Of a stretch of DNA of 48,620 nt, positions 11,001-21,116 are shown one piece after another (within the stretch, counting starts at the first letter, position 1; each line of letters begins with the position of its first letter). Where the stretch lies: the NCBI GenBank assembly GCA_027575805.1, contig JANBPU010000121.1:1-48620 (forward strand). The letters are read 5' to 3'. The notes below the pieces were generated by a model. It saw nothing but the letters and a program-made list of their open reading frames with translations. It searched no databases and was not told where the DNA came from. Source of the DNA: Mycoemilia scoparia (taxonomy: Eukaryota; Kickxellomycota; Kickxellomycetes; Kickxellales; Kickxellaceae). The position numbers were made by a program, and so were the translations under genes.

Positions 11001-11124
11001 AGAAGTGTTTGAAGAAGCTAACCCTGAAAACCCCAACTATCTTACCTACAAAGAATTTTTCGAGTATCTTAAGCTCAATATTAACCTTATATCATGGTTT
11101 GAAGTATTAGGGTCTGTCTTTTAA
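8008..11124 (+). CDS. ZZ-type zinc finger / EF-hand protein with long low-complexity segments
   Basis: Intronless, 1038 residues. A hydrophobic segment at about residues 34-53 suggests a membrane anchor. Residues ~60-410 are acidic/Ser/Arg-rich. A canonical ZZ finger spans 436-475 (Cys439, 442, 454, 457, 463, 466 and His472, 475). Two good EF-hand loops follow: DQDEDDIITFKE (588-599) and DINGDGKITRDE (624-635). After ~330 residues of Glu/Asn/Gln/Ser/His repeats the protein ends in a degenerate EF-hand-like helix pair (YLTYKEFFEYL, then SWFEVLGSVF), the kind of ending seen in four-EF-hand proteins. ZZ fingers usually bind peptides or modified histone tails, and the EF loops should bind calcium. 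I know no characterised orthologue, so the role is inferred as a calcium-responsive, possibly membrane-anchored adaptor. Confidence 0.8.
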   Translation: MSLTSSRWFAANRLFNSHTASAAGQAAGDGPKMSTVALGILTGAAIYILYSSWSTSTRTNQRSRKRHLARFGDEDYRAFDSINAANDDLEEEQQEQQTQRHRLRRTSETSLERTGAIRRTRRWMRRRSSGTTSATLTSARNDDGSSPSPQRARASASTRSAGTERSRRESFGFNYLSDEDEDEEDEEDRENDANHHHHGNSSFFSIIDPDIAEEATNALNQEDNENPQGDGEEGSEERRQQQWFHQRAATSSPTRIVINESGLDADMWNMVEQGIQASNAAHRRQRQRELQTNRITTDDDNDNDDEGENSARNRQPLAATSGTEDNNRRDSDEEDSDNDGRSVGTGDNPSQDFQNTSDIMDELLYNLQGLGSSTGPGDGDAAANADGQGGGGGSGHIQFVDKESPLHPSAIDMEFFNLIHSIIQDQTRRSSTIHRGVTCDNCNTSPVRGIRFKCTQCSDYDLCESCEAQNAHGGHLMLKIRVPLPHLINPRVPLIRKLYPGSLINSGGGGGLGNINIEISSKLKRELEATTHFTRSELRSLYKEFRYLAVIHNDGETECITRDIFNMCLGPHGIDGGLLADRLFRFYDQDEDDIITFKELAQGLSVYLKGTLKEKAKVLFRCYDINGDGKITRDELRAMLEAFADCSRDLMKEMVRSMEDEMLEPVSKLLPTQPISAAFVTPIPPDAPSALEKEVAALRAEVSALRDNTGENSQHHTHGNLRVAATSSSGFQSGSGHEEEEEEEEEEEEEEEDEGNEHNNHQHSPATNSSNNDESGEADIHQGQRRDTQAESHRGGYETESSSASSSSAQNSVISDQFSLNTPRMNSLNQTSNNANSQQTVVASSQQDHSQRPQINGQQSHQFQQQQQSSINSNSQFSHYNTTTTTTTGGGGLNSSHRGNSNPRLNHPATSNSNNPTSLVAIADHHHHHYDYIPTSHNSRLRGGPGSINSTAPTELSHPTPLPTTFSKTSRLWNDPTEDEDWPIMEALSQDAISNIVEEVFEEANPENPNYLTYKEFFEYLKLNINLISWFEVLGSVF
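10219..10265 (+). repeat. 47-nt purine-only tract (GAA/GAG repeats)
   Basis: Uninterrupted purine run inside the ZZ/EF-hand gene, encoding poly-Glu. It is likely length-polymorphic, and such tracts can form triplex DNA. Confidence 0.8.
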
Positions 11125-11194
11125 AGCAATCAGTAACTTGTTTTTTCTCATCGTTTGTAATAAAATATACGCCACCACCAACAAATAAAAATCA

Positions 11195-11309
11195 TATTTG
11201 GATCATAAATTTTGAAGGGTAGCATCTTTTGGTGGCCAACAATTAATGGTGCAATCCCAGCCAAATGGGTGACTCTATAGCCCTTCAAAAATAACTTCTA
11301 CCCAAATTG
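11195..11309. mobile_element. MITE-like element, copy D
   Basis: About 115 bp starting 70 bp after the stop of the ZZ/EF-hand gene. The left repeat reads ATTTGGATCATAAATTTTGA and the right repeat (reverse complement) AATTTGGGTAGAAGTTATTT, both running into TTGAAGGG. Internally it has CTTTTGGTGGCCAACAATTA and the family core GCAATCCCAGCCAAATGGG. It is inverted relative to copy B on the other side of the gene. Confidence 0.7.
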
Positions 11310-11343
11310 GAAACACATAATTATAGTATTTAGCTGTCATAGG

Positions 11344-11360
11344 CTAGTTCTCAGAACTAG
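11344..11360. repeat. perfect inverted repeat CTAGTTCT-C-AGAACTAG
   Basis: Two exact 8-bp arms around one base, just outside copy D in a convergent intergenic region. It may act in RNA 3'-end structure or bind a dimeric factor; no function is shown by sequence alone. Confidence 0.5.
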
Positions 11361-11701
11361 ATCTAGTCTCTGTTGTAATTTATGTGTTAAAAGATCGTGT
11401 TATATATATATGACAAATTTATTATACCTAAATCAAATGAAAACTGCAGGTGTGTATGTGTGTGTCAAGTAGAACAGAAAAGATTAGAAACTAAATGATT
11501 GTTGTTTATACTGGCCGCTAAAACCCAATCGTTGCGGCTCTCTCAACTCCTATAAATAAGACATTCAGCGCACAAAATATGATAGTGAAGCCACAATCAA
11601 AATTACACATTTAGCTCTCAAAAAGTAATTTGCTGAGAGCCTGCAAATAATGTCTATAACCAAGTTATATAATTGTGGTTCTTTTAATGTCATTGTTGAG
11701 T

Positions 11702-14700
11702 TTACTGTTGTTGGCCCTCATTCTGGCTTAGAGGATAATGGGGATGTGAAACCTGTGATGGAGGTGGATGCATCATCATGCCAGGAATAGGGTGGTGATA
11801 GGGATTTGGTGGCGGTGGTATTTGTATGGGCCCAGACTGGGGGCCAAATCCCATGGGTATTCCAGGATATCCAGCTGGGCTAGGAAGCGGTGGATACATC
11901 ATCTGAGGCTGGAATGTGTGTGGATGCTGTTGAGCTGCATTGACATTGATATTGCCACTTCCATCCATGACCTGTTGGTGGTGGTGTTGCTGCTGCTGCT
12001 GCTGTTGGCTTGCTAGCATTCTGATGAATTCGTGTGGATCTCCACTTAGCGGCATACCAGCGGACACTCCAATACTCTCGCCCGGCTGCTGAGAGACGTT
12101 CGGAACTCCAAGAGGTGAAATTGGGAAAGACGGCATTGGAGACATCATTCCCATTGGGGGTGGGGGCGGTCCGGCTGCTGGTGGTGGGTGCATGGGGAAC
12201 ATCATTCCGTGAAGGTAGGGTGGCAATCCTTGTAAATGTGGTGGCAGTCCATGTGCTTGAGGCTGTGTTTGTGCTGGGTAGTATGCTCCAGAAATATCGC
12301 CGCTGATAGCCACAGGATGCTGAGGCTCATGCATCTGGCTGCTGGATTGAACCATCTGGGGGTTTGGAGCTTGGTTTACGTTAGCGCCGTGATCGAATCC
12401 TGAAGTAGGAATGTGGTTAGCCACATTGCCAACCTCCCCTGCGTTCTGGGGGGTTGCTTCTGGCACCAATCCTTGTTGACTGTTGTTTTTAGCGGCATGC
12501 CCCTCTCCAGGAACGTTTTCAAGTTTATATTGTTGCTGTTGTTGGTGTAGCCTTTGCTCCTGCTCCTGGTAGTGGTAAGGCGCGCTATCCAAAGTATTTG
12601 TGGGACCTTGGGTCATCTTTATAGATTCTGGTGCTTGCGTAGCCGGTGCACCATCAGAAATAGGTACTTGTGACTGAACAGGCTTAACCTTCTTGCTACT
12701 ATCAGATGAATTAGCCACAACTGCACTGTATGAGTAATGCTGTTGTGAGTGGTGATGGTATTCTTGCTCTTGTGTGTGTTGAGGCATGGTCGCCTCCACA
12801 CTGTCCTTCTTTTGTGGCTGTTCAGGCGTTTGTGCTTGATGGTTGGGGGTAATGCTTCTCGCATTTGGTGATACACTATCAGTGCCAGATCGAGAAAGAT
12901 TCAGCAGCCATTCTGGTAAGTTTGGATTCTTTGCTTTATGCTGACTTGATGCTTGCGGTTCTGGGGTTCCACCTGAAGCAGTGGATGCAGACCTGGCTGT
13001 CTTCATAAACACAGATGTCGGAACTATTCCGCGTAGTGCTGCATTAATGTGTGTCGACGCTGCTATTAACCCAGGAGATGCACGGTGATTCCGGATAGAA
13101 TTCCTGTTGAAACCTTCCCCAGCCTGCTCTAGCTGTTGCTTTTTCTCGGAAGTGTTTGGAATGTGACTATCTCTTTGGGTATTGGCCGAATAAAGACCAG
13201 TCTCCTGAAGGGGGGTTTTGATTTTCTGCGTTAAATGTGAAAGATCTGGCTGCCTAGATTCGACATTGCTTGTGATAATGGATGAAGAGCCAGATACTCC
13301 AGGTCTCTGTGAAAGAGAGACTTTATCCCCGAATACTTTTAGAAGCCTTCCCATTGGATCCTGGTCCGAGGTATCGATCCTTTGATGCCCTTGTGTATGA
13401 GAAAGCTTGCTGTTATTTGTAGGTTGTGGATCGTTTGGATCGTCATCTACAGAGGAAAGAAGCCGAAGAAGACGAGATCGAGGGGCAGATGATGGCTGCT
13501 CTGTCTTTTGTCCTGCACTTCGAAATGCAGTACTATTGTATGGATCTACATGGATATAAAAGCAACGCTCAAATACCGCCTAAAGGTATAATAATATCGT
13601 AGTAGAAGCATGTATGCATTTACCTATACTACCGGAGTTGGTGGAGACGTTGTTGGCATCCTCTTGCAAGCTAAGCGCTGATGGCTGATGTTGGTCTAGC
13701 TGCCCACGCATCCCGCGCTTCCATGCCTCCAGATCCTGTGTAGATTGAAGACTCTGTAGATCATCATTTCCATTTCCGACATAATCCATCCACTCTGGCT
13801 CATTTTGGGGGCTACTAGGGCCATTGTTTTCTTGAGCTGAATGGATTGTAAAAGTCAATGGGTTAATAACTGTAAGAGATCTTAAAATCATATATACGTA
13901 TATAGCTAGGTCAATGTAATACCTTTGTATGATGACGAGCGCCAGTTAGCATCAGACATTGCGCGTGATGGGCCCCTGCTGCTTCGGCCCCCATGCTGCA
14001 AATTACTGTCGTTTCGCTCTCTTCTTGGCCGATCATTAATATCAAGAGAGCCCTGAATTACCTGCTGATAATCGGTACTTGTCGCCATATGTGGCTGTCG
14101 CTGCAATGGCTATATAAGTGTTCGACAAGGAAGATTGGCAGTTTAGGTTCCGTTTCGAGCACCATCTATGGACTGATGATGAAGTTTTAAAAGTAAATAC
14201 TTTGTTGTACAAGTAAACATACCCTTCCTGGAACGTTCTCTGGTGTTTTGCCAACAATGCTTCTGGATCTACCAATGTTGTTTGCTTGTCGTGGATTATT
14301 TCCTATGAATCAGGTAGCAACATATCATTTAATATAAGATGGGACAGAGAGCTACGAGAGAAACAAAATGGCTTTGGTCATACTCATTGTGCGATTGCCA
14401 TATGAATTTGGAGTTATCAGCGACCCAGGAACAACTATTGAGTCGGATTCTGTATAGGGCCTTGCTGTTTCCCTCCTATTTACAGAGTCCCCAGTTTGAT
14501 GCGGTTTTCTATAGCTGTCAATCCTATAAATCGTGTTGAAGAGAGACAATAATTAGCCATGATGCATAGGGAAAAAATAAAGCCGTGTTGAAAAGCATAG
14601 CAATGTGATGAATTATGTATGGTTGTCCCTTACATTAAACGCGCGTTTTGCAATAAATCATTTTGAACTTTGGAAAGCGGACTATCGCGTAAGCTGAGCA

Positions 14701-15040
14701 TTTGCTCAAAGGTGTATGTGCGTTTCACAGTAACTTCTGGAAACATGCCTGTCAGCTGTTCTATCAAGGCCCTATTATCGCCATTTGACTCGGCCATATC
14801 TGGGGAGTTGCCGGTGGTCGTGCTATTAGAAAATGAGGCCAATCCTGCAATGTTGCTAGCTCGACCACGCTTGGAAGACCTTTGTGTCAATTTTTGACCG
14901 GCTTGTTTAAGCCCGGAAAAGGTGGTGTCATAGGTTTTTGATGTATATGTCGATGAATGAGGATGAAGAGTGCCATCAAGCGAATCGCCAGGCGGACGCC
15001 GTATAAGCCCCGGCGGTGGTGGTGGGTTTGTCGGTAACAT
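11702..15040 (-). CDS. 4E-T-like eIF4E-binding protein (EIF4ENIF1 family)
   Basis: Six exons on the minus strand: 15040-14634, 14523-14384, 14302-14223, 14100-13923, 13836-13624 and 13545-11702; 953 residues, in frame. Residues 109-123 (YTFEQMLSLRDSPLS) match the eIF4E-binding site of human 4E-T (YTKEELLDIK...P.S), with Met in place of the usual Leu at position +5. Other recognisable features are NEPEWMDYVG, a basic RSRLLRLLSS patch, PEWLLNL, and a Pro/Gln-rich C-terminus with LPPHLQGLPPYLHG resembling the Pro/Leu-rich end of 4E-T, then poly-Gln. Family role: shuttles eIF4E and promotes mRNA repression and decay in P-bodies through DDX6 and LSM14 contacts. The long C-terminal region is low complexity, so orthology rests mainly on the N-terminal motif and overall organisation. 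Confidence 0.7.
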
Positions 15041-15918
15041 AAAGTGTCGAGAGGTCAGTGAAAATACGCTTTAAATAACAAAAATGTAGATGGGAGTAGT
15101 ATTGAATTTAACCAAAGAACAAAGATTGTCTACAGCTTTACACAAACCAATGCCCCACTATAGACACAGAGCATTGCGTCAATTAAAGCGAGAGTATGGC
15201 TATCAGTAGCCCTGCTCAAGTCAGCCCATTTTGCCTAACACAGTGGATCGTGCGTGATGAGGTCTGATTACTACTGATCGAAAACACCAAAGCATCACAA
15301 AAGATTCTCAAGCAGATCATTGTTCAATAGCTCAGCCCTTGCTCTTTCAGACAGACAGGCTGCTCGATACATACTAGGCCAGCGAGGATCTTTGGCAATG
15401 AGTATATTAGCCGCTGGGAATCATCATCTGACACACAAAATATATCGTCAAGGCTGCATCACGAGCAACGCTACTATCTAATGAAAATGTCATCGAGTTA
15501 TTCTCCAGCATCTTTGAAGGGCAACAAGTGCTGCTGCTATATGGCCCTAGCAGTAAAGGCTGTTGCCCAAGCAAACAGAATTTGATTAGAGAATCAGGGA
15601 TTTGAATTCGAACGTACCCCTCCTCCATTTATAGGAAAGGCAACATTGCTGGGGATTGACAAGCATTATGGTCATATTTCACAAGGCCTTAGGTAGAATG
15701 GGTTGTCCCTAAGAATTGCTTATAGAATAGTTGATGGCTGGGCCAAAATCCAAGGGCTCATTTCCGCCTACAATATGCTTGGTCTCGAGTGAAATCTTTC
15801 CATATGTAGGAATTTGATAGGGATGCTAGACAGTTTTTAGAGCAAATGAAATTGTGGTGTAGCCCAAAGATTATTGTATTTTTAAGGCAAATCTCGAGAA
15901 AAGAAATCTAAACCAGCT
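15041..15918. other. intergenic, YTM1 3' side to 4E-T-like 5' side
   Basis: About 0.88 kb upstream of the 4E-T-like gene and downstream of YTM1, both on the minus strand. Open frames exist on both strands around 15290-15640 with protein-like composition, but none could be tied to a family or to a consistent set of splice sites; the best is listed separately. Confidence 0.4.
15407..15628 (-). CDS. hypothetical small ORF
   Basis: Open frame of 73 codons starting ATG at 15628 (peptide starts MEEGYVRIQIPDSLIKFCLL). A second minus-strand frame downstream, about 15459-15332, is also open, so a spliced small gene is possible. The plus strand is open over the same stretch as well. No domain recognised; may be chance. 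Confidence 0.2.
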   Translation of the reverse strand: MEEGYVRIQIPDSLIKFCLLGQQPLLLGPYSSSTCCPSKMLENNSMTFSLDSSVARDAALTIYFVCQMMIPSG

Positions 15919-17784
15919 TTAAGAATAGTTGGTCTCATAAATTCCCAGCTTTCCACTTTGGCCTCCAATGGCAATGAAATTTTGAGCCCAAGTTAGTGCC
16001 AACAGCCGCTGGGTTTCACCGCTTTGATCTTTACTATCTTCGGGCTTGATGCTGTACACCGGCGAAGTGCTGCGAATGTCCCAAATGTTCAAAGTACCAT
16101 CGTGGGAGGCCGATGCGAGTATGTATTTCGAACTAGGAGACCACTGTAGAGAAGAAACCCAGCCTTTGTGTCCAGTCAAGCTCATTTTAACCATGCTGGC
16201 GCCTAAGCATTTCGCGAAAGACCAAACTGAGTATCAATACCAGCATATATATCTATTCTCTATTGTGGTCGCTTGTTTTGCTTATGACTTACCACTGTCT
16301 CGAGAATCCCAAAGACGAATTACACTGTCTGCGTGTCCAGTGGCCAGGAGCCCATTGTGAAGTGAATGATCCAAAGCAAGGCAAACTTTGTCGCAAGCCT
16401 ATTTGACAAAGCATGGCACATTAGAAGCGGAGATCGTGATGATGACCAAAATGGCAGCTTCTTTCTTACCTTTGTTGAAACATTTGTGCAGGTTTCCATA
16501 TCCCAGGTTCTGATCGAGTGGTCCCAACCACATGAAAAAGCCTTTTTGTCATCGCTTCTATCAAATAAGGTGGATGTGACTCCACCAACATGGCCAGTAC
16601 ATGTTGAAAGGGCAGCCTTTGTAATCAATTCGACCTGTGAAGCATGTTTAGCCTTTTTGCTTTTTGGGACAGAATCTACCTCAACCTCAGAAGTAGATGG
16701 AACACTCGAGCTCCATATTTTTAGGGTGGAATCCGATGATGCTGTTATAAACTATAAAGCCCAGTTGAAAAACGAGATGTTTAGTAATTTATAAGCACTG
16801 GGAATGTAATTGCTAGTAAATATTGGGCTTGTATTAAAGCGTAGACACTTACATGTGTATTTTGACTATTTACTGATATCGAATCGATGCTGCCCGTATG
16901 GCCAAGTGCTTTGTATACGGGTACAAATTTGTCATCACGGAACTCCCAAGAGATGGCTGATTGATCTTGAGAACCGCTGTATATTACGGCCGAGCCGTCC
17001 TGCGATGTGGATGTTGCTACTGTAGACACGCATTTAACTGGGCCATCGTGAACTTTTGCAGTTTGCTCGCATTCCTTTGATGAATTCCATACACGTAGTG
17101 CCCCATCATAGGACCCAGTCAGGAATTTACTTTAAGTTAAAAAACAAACATCGTGACAGTTTCAGCGACGCACGTCTATAACATACCTTACGTGTATTTC
17201 ATAATAGACATCTGCCATTGCAAAAATACTTACGTGTTGTCAATAACCAAAACCGAACTAATCCAGTCATCTTGTGCGATTGTTGCTAGTGGCTTTGGTG
17301 GAAGCATTGACTCAACGTATTCGATATCTACGACATCTTCCTTTAATCCAGATAAATTGGGCTAATAAGTGATCTTGCTTTCAAATAGATTAGAATTTGA
17401 TAATTATTAATACCATGTTCTTACCATCGAGATATTCTTCTCCCTCAGCTGCGATTCGAGGCTTCCACGAAGAAATACTCCATCAATCAAAAAGTCGAAT
17501 GGTACGGGTTTTTCTACAAAATCATTTGATATTTAATAGCTATATATGGTACTTGTACTATGGCTTACAAATTTGATATATCAGCCACAATGCTCTAATA
17601 TCTTTTGTAGAAACATCTATCAGTTGACCGAACCATGCTTACCTAGTGAAAGAATGTGGTTTATAATTTGAGATAGGCCATAGCGTTTGAGGTGGGCCGG
17701 AACGACTATAGGTGTGCTAGGAACAACATGCTTTGTCTGTCTTGCCACAAAGCAGACTTGAAGCTGGGCCTCTGTTGTCGACAT
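15919..17784 (-). CDS. YTM1: ribosome biogenesis WD40 protein Ytm1/WDR12
   Basis: Seven exons on the minus strand: 17784-17643, 17513-17425, 17361-17234, 17129-16853, 16751-16470, 16398-16293 and 16226-15919; 443 residues, the usual length for the family. The N-terminus is the NLE/ubiquitin-like domain that contacts the MIDAS domain of Rea1/midasin (landmarks PAHLKRYGLSQIINHIL and FLIDGVFLRGSL). WD40 repeats follow from about residue 105, with blades such as FLTGSYDGALRVW, FITASSDSTLKIW, LLATGHADSVIRLWD and ILASASHDGTLNIWD. Role: with Nop7 and Erb1 forms the PeBoW complex needed for 27S pre-rRNA processing and 60S maturation in the nucleolus. Another member, NOP7, lies at 46180-48129. Donors are mostly GTAAG. 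Confidence 0.93.
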
Positions 17785-18093
17785 TGTTAAAATTTGTAGC
17801 TAAAGAAGTAAAGAGTTTGATCAGGTCAGTCTGGAGAAATTTGTGATGTTTTTTATATTTAATGCTTTGGGGATCAAGGGATCAAGGGATCAACATCCAA
17901 GCTCTGATTTCTAGCTGTCTTTGTATGAGTGAGTGATTATTGACTAGACTATAAACTGGTGAGCTAACCAACCACAAATTGAGCTTTCATTTCCCTACAT
18001 TTGCTTTAGTTTCAGATTACAATAGAAACGCTGTACCTCTGACTTCTGCGCAATTCCTAGCAAAAGAGGCCATATCTAGAACGAGACGGCAAA
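17785..18093. promoter_or_regulatory. divergent promoter region of YTM1 and EMC3
   Basis: 309 bp between two divergently transcribed start codons. It contains a tandem GGGATCAAGGGATCAA motif near 17873. No TATA box is obvious. Confidence 0.4.
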
Positions 18094-19182
18094 ATGGGCT
18101 CGATTACAGAAAGGTACTGTGTGTTTAAGGCATTGAATTCATACAAACCTTTAGAATAAAACGTAAACGCATATAAACAAAAATGTATGCATTTGCTCTT
18201 GATAGCTTCGAACAAACAATGTTCCTTGACCCAGGTAATACTATGATTTAATACACCTACAAAACTATTATGTGGGATATTTTAACCAGAGGCTTTGAAT
18301 TCAACAATCATTAACGAGACACTCAATGTACATATTGGATATAGCCATTAGAAACTGGGTCTTGTTTCCTATCATGATTATTATGATCCTTGTTGGAATT
18401 CTGCGTCATCAATTGACAATCATCATGAGCGGCGAGCCACCAAAGCCCGATATTAAAGAAATCAGACAAGGAAAGGCACTAATGCGTGCCCAAGCACTTT
18501 TGTCCCACTGTTCTTATATCCCCATCTCAGCTGTTGAAGCCCGGAAGCGCTATTTGTGTAAAGCATTTGAGGATGGTGAATATCTTCAGGACAAATCAAA
18601 GAAAAATGGAGCCCCCGCTAACCCGATGATGGATCCAAAGTCTATGGATGTTATGATGGATGGCATGAAGAAGCAAATGATGGGTATGGTTCCTCAGACA
18701 CTGATCATGGGTTGGATCCAATTTTTCTTTACTGGGTTTATTCTCATCAGATTGCCATTCCCTCTTGGTGCTCGCTTCAAGTCTATGCTTCAAGCTGGAA
18801 TCATGACTCCCAATATGGATGTCAGCTGGGTATCCTCCCTATCTTGGTATTTCCTCAATCTTTTCGGGCTTCGGGGTGTCTTTTCGCTAATCCTGGGTGG
18901 AGAGAACTGTAAGCATGCTCTCAATATTGTATAATGTATAAACAATTCATCCATAGCTGGTATGAGTTCTGATGCAACTTTTTGCTTTTATTTATAGCTG
19001 CCGATGGAATGCGTGACATGCAAGCTATGAGTGCCATGGGTATTGCTGGACAACAACAACCAGGTCAGCCCCAAGACTATACCAAGATTTTCTCTGGCAT
19101 GAAGGAGAGTCTTTCAATCCTTCACTACGAGTCGGATCTAAATGATGTCCACAAGCGAGTACTAGCCAAATATGACTTTTAA
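18094..19182 (+). CDS. EMC3: ER membrane protein complex subunit 3
   Basis: Predicted exons 18094-18113, 18206-18234 (29 nt), 18345-18908 and 18998-19182 give 265 residues. EMC3 is the Oxa1-superfamily core subunit of the EMC insertase, which inserts tail-anchored and multipass proteins into the ER membrane. Landmarks are FLDPAIRNWVLFPIMII at the first membrane helix, PQTLIMGWIQFFFTGFIL, LPFPLGARFKSMLQAG and WVSSLSWYFLNLFGLR. A longer open frame begins with ATG at 18326, but joining 18234 to 18345 restores the conserved LDP-(A/L)-RNW block, so that ATG appears intronic. An alternative start without the first intron is ATG at 18183 (MYAFALDSFEQTMFLDP). Confidence 0.88.
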
Positions 19183-19331
19183 GTCACGAGCCTACATTCA
19201 CCTCTCTATTATTTCGCAACACAAGTTTTTTATATCAACGCTTTTAAACATTTGTAATCATTTAAAGCCAGTAAAATAGAGCTATAAACATAGCTTTTAT
19301 ATAATAGATGTTGACAAAAATGTATATGAAC

Positions 19332-20381
19332 TTAGGATGGTACAATCATTGGAGCCCCAATCTCATCGGCAAGGCCCTTTCCACCAAGGACTTCGACGAT
19401 CTTCAAAGCAAACTCCATGGTAGTTCCAGGACCACGACTATCAGCAAAATAACATTGGCCTGTTAATATCATTTCAAGATATGAGAACGTTTTGTTGCAA
19501 GTATCAGACGAACAACCTACCTTGTCAGGATGTTTTCATCAACGACCACGCGACTCTCCTGGTAATCAAAGTCTATTAGAAGAGCATGCAGTTGTTGTTA
19601 AATAGTCTTTCTTTAAGTAAAAAGATTGGTGTACTGAATAAAGACAAAGAGCAAAACATTACTTACCAGGAACCAATTGATCCTTGATTGAAGGATGTGA
19701 TGTTATCTTGAGCTTCTTGTTGCCATCCGAATCTCCCAAGCCCGAGGTTTTAATCAAAAGAGTTCCTTATATCCCAGTAATATACATGGATGTCAGATGC
19801 TTACTTTGAATGGTTTGAACAATAATTTGCCATGAACACACATACCTGCACATACGGCTGCGACCAGCTTGTTTTGGCTATTGAACTGTTTGACATATCC
19901 CTGTGCTATTTGGCTGTTTGCCAAAGTAACGTAGCCAACTTTACCTCCAGGAATAACCAGCGCATCATAGCCATCCTACATGAAAACCATAATCATAATC
20001 AATATTATATTATTTATCCCTCTTCTTGGGATTCGATGATTGAAAAGGCAGGTTTATTATTGCACTTACAAGGCTGATGGCATTTTCAGACCCAGGATCG
20101 TTGTTATAGTCTGACATTAACGTAATATCATACGAGCAGTCCACCTGCTTTGAACCATCGGTGTGGATGGAAATAAGGTCAACATGGAACTGGGCACGGC
20201 GGAGAACATCGGCTATTTAGGCAGAATTTTGAAATATCACACAAAGTTAAAAGCAGGTATGCCACTATTGACCAACTCAGTTCCAAAGGCTGCTGCTTAC
20301 TCTGCTCTTACCAGAAATAACAACCTCCATGCTTTCTGAACCATGGGTGAGAATAAGGGCCACCCTTTTTGCTTGTGCCAT
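19332..20381 (-). CDS. PARK7: DJ-1/PARK7-type protein
   Basis: Six exons on the minus strand: 20381-20312, 20212-20070, 19975-19846, 19765-19667, 19572-19521 and 19437-19332; 199 residues. DJ-1/PfpI fold with the catalytic/redox nucleophile Cys113 in AAVCAG (Cys106 of human DJ-1), the interacting acid Glu19 in GSESME, the conserved ALVIPGG strand and C-terminal SRGPGTTMEFALKIVEVLGG. Role in the family: oxidative-stress protection and glyoxalase/deglycase-type activities. The last acceptor (AG at 19439-19438) was chosen because it alone restores ILTSRGPG. It lacks features of the Hsp31 branch common in yeasts and looks like the animal-type branch. It is convergent with EMC3, 149 bp away. Confidence 0.92.
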
Positions 20382-21116
20382 TATTTAAGTTGAGGATATG
20401 ACAACTTTGGACTTTACTGAGTTTTATAAATTGCGTATGCTATTAAAAAATAAGACTGGTTTATTAAAGAAGAAAAGCGGTGCTCTATTAAGGGTGACAT
20501 CACATCATCTATAATATAAATGTATGGCTCAGCTGCATCACGATCAAATCTATAAGCTAGAAGACGCCAAATCCGTGCTACAAAGCGTAGATTATGGGCA
20601 GCTGTCCTACACATTACATTATGAAATCTGAAAAAATGAACCAAGTCTATATAATGCCAAAAACTATATATAATATAGCGGAATCCTTTTGGGATGTATA
20701 GCAAAATCTTTGTTAATAAATATCCTTTGAGTAACAGAGATGTTGGCTGTCTTCATTTTTGTTCTATAATAATTGATGCTTTTGTTTGGTAAAAATACAT
20801 AGGATAAGGCTGATTAAATCACAGTATGAAGCATGGATAATGTGATCAAGAATGAGTGTATTGGCTGTGTGTGGATACTGGTTTTGGAACAATAGAGTGA
20901 GAGGGCGATATTTAGCCCACACTTTAGTAAAACACAAACACGAATTCATATACAGCCAAAAGAGCCCAGCACAGCAGAGAGATTAGATTGATTTGGGTGG
21001 ATGGAAAGACACCATAGAAAGGCAATTTCTATAAAAGTGTTCTTGACAAGGCAAAAAATTGAATCCTTCCTTTCACAAAGTTTAGGTAGCGTGCCCATCC
21101 ACATCTCTCTAACAAA
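20382..21116. other. divergent intergenic region, PARK7 to RPS28
   Basis: 735 bp between divergent start codons; must carry both promoters. Just before the RPS28 ATG is a pyrimidine-rich leader (CATCTCTCTAAC). A minus-strand open frame (20414-20704, 96 codons) is discussed under rejected items. Confidence 0.45.

Larger units (their letters stand above)
11125..11701. other. convergent intergenic region, ZZ/EF-hand gene to 4E-T-like gene
   Basis: 577 bp between two 3' ends. It holds MITE-like copy D (11195-11309), an exact inverted repeat at 11344-11360, a short TA run near 11400 and otherwise AT-rich sequence. No further gene was seen. Confidence 0.5.

Noticed and set aside
12385..12400. tRNA B-box-like GATCGAATCC
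   Set aside because: Falls inside the 4E-T-like coding exon with no A box or cloverleaf around it.
15196..15270. possible C/D-box snoRNA around TGATGA at 15254
   Set aside because: No matching D box with a closing stem at the expected distance.
18326..18344. ATG at 18326 as the EMC3 start
   Set aside because: Splicing to 18345 from 18234 recovers the conserved EMC3 N-terminus better; the ATG then lies in the intron.
20414..20704. 96-codon minus-strand frame between PARK7 and RPS28
   Set aside because: The middle part looks protein-like, but no family was recognised, flanking splice sites do not give a consistent gene, and it sits in the promoter space of two genes.
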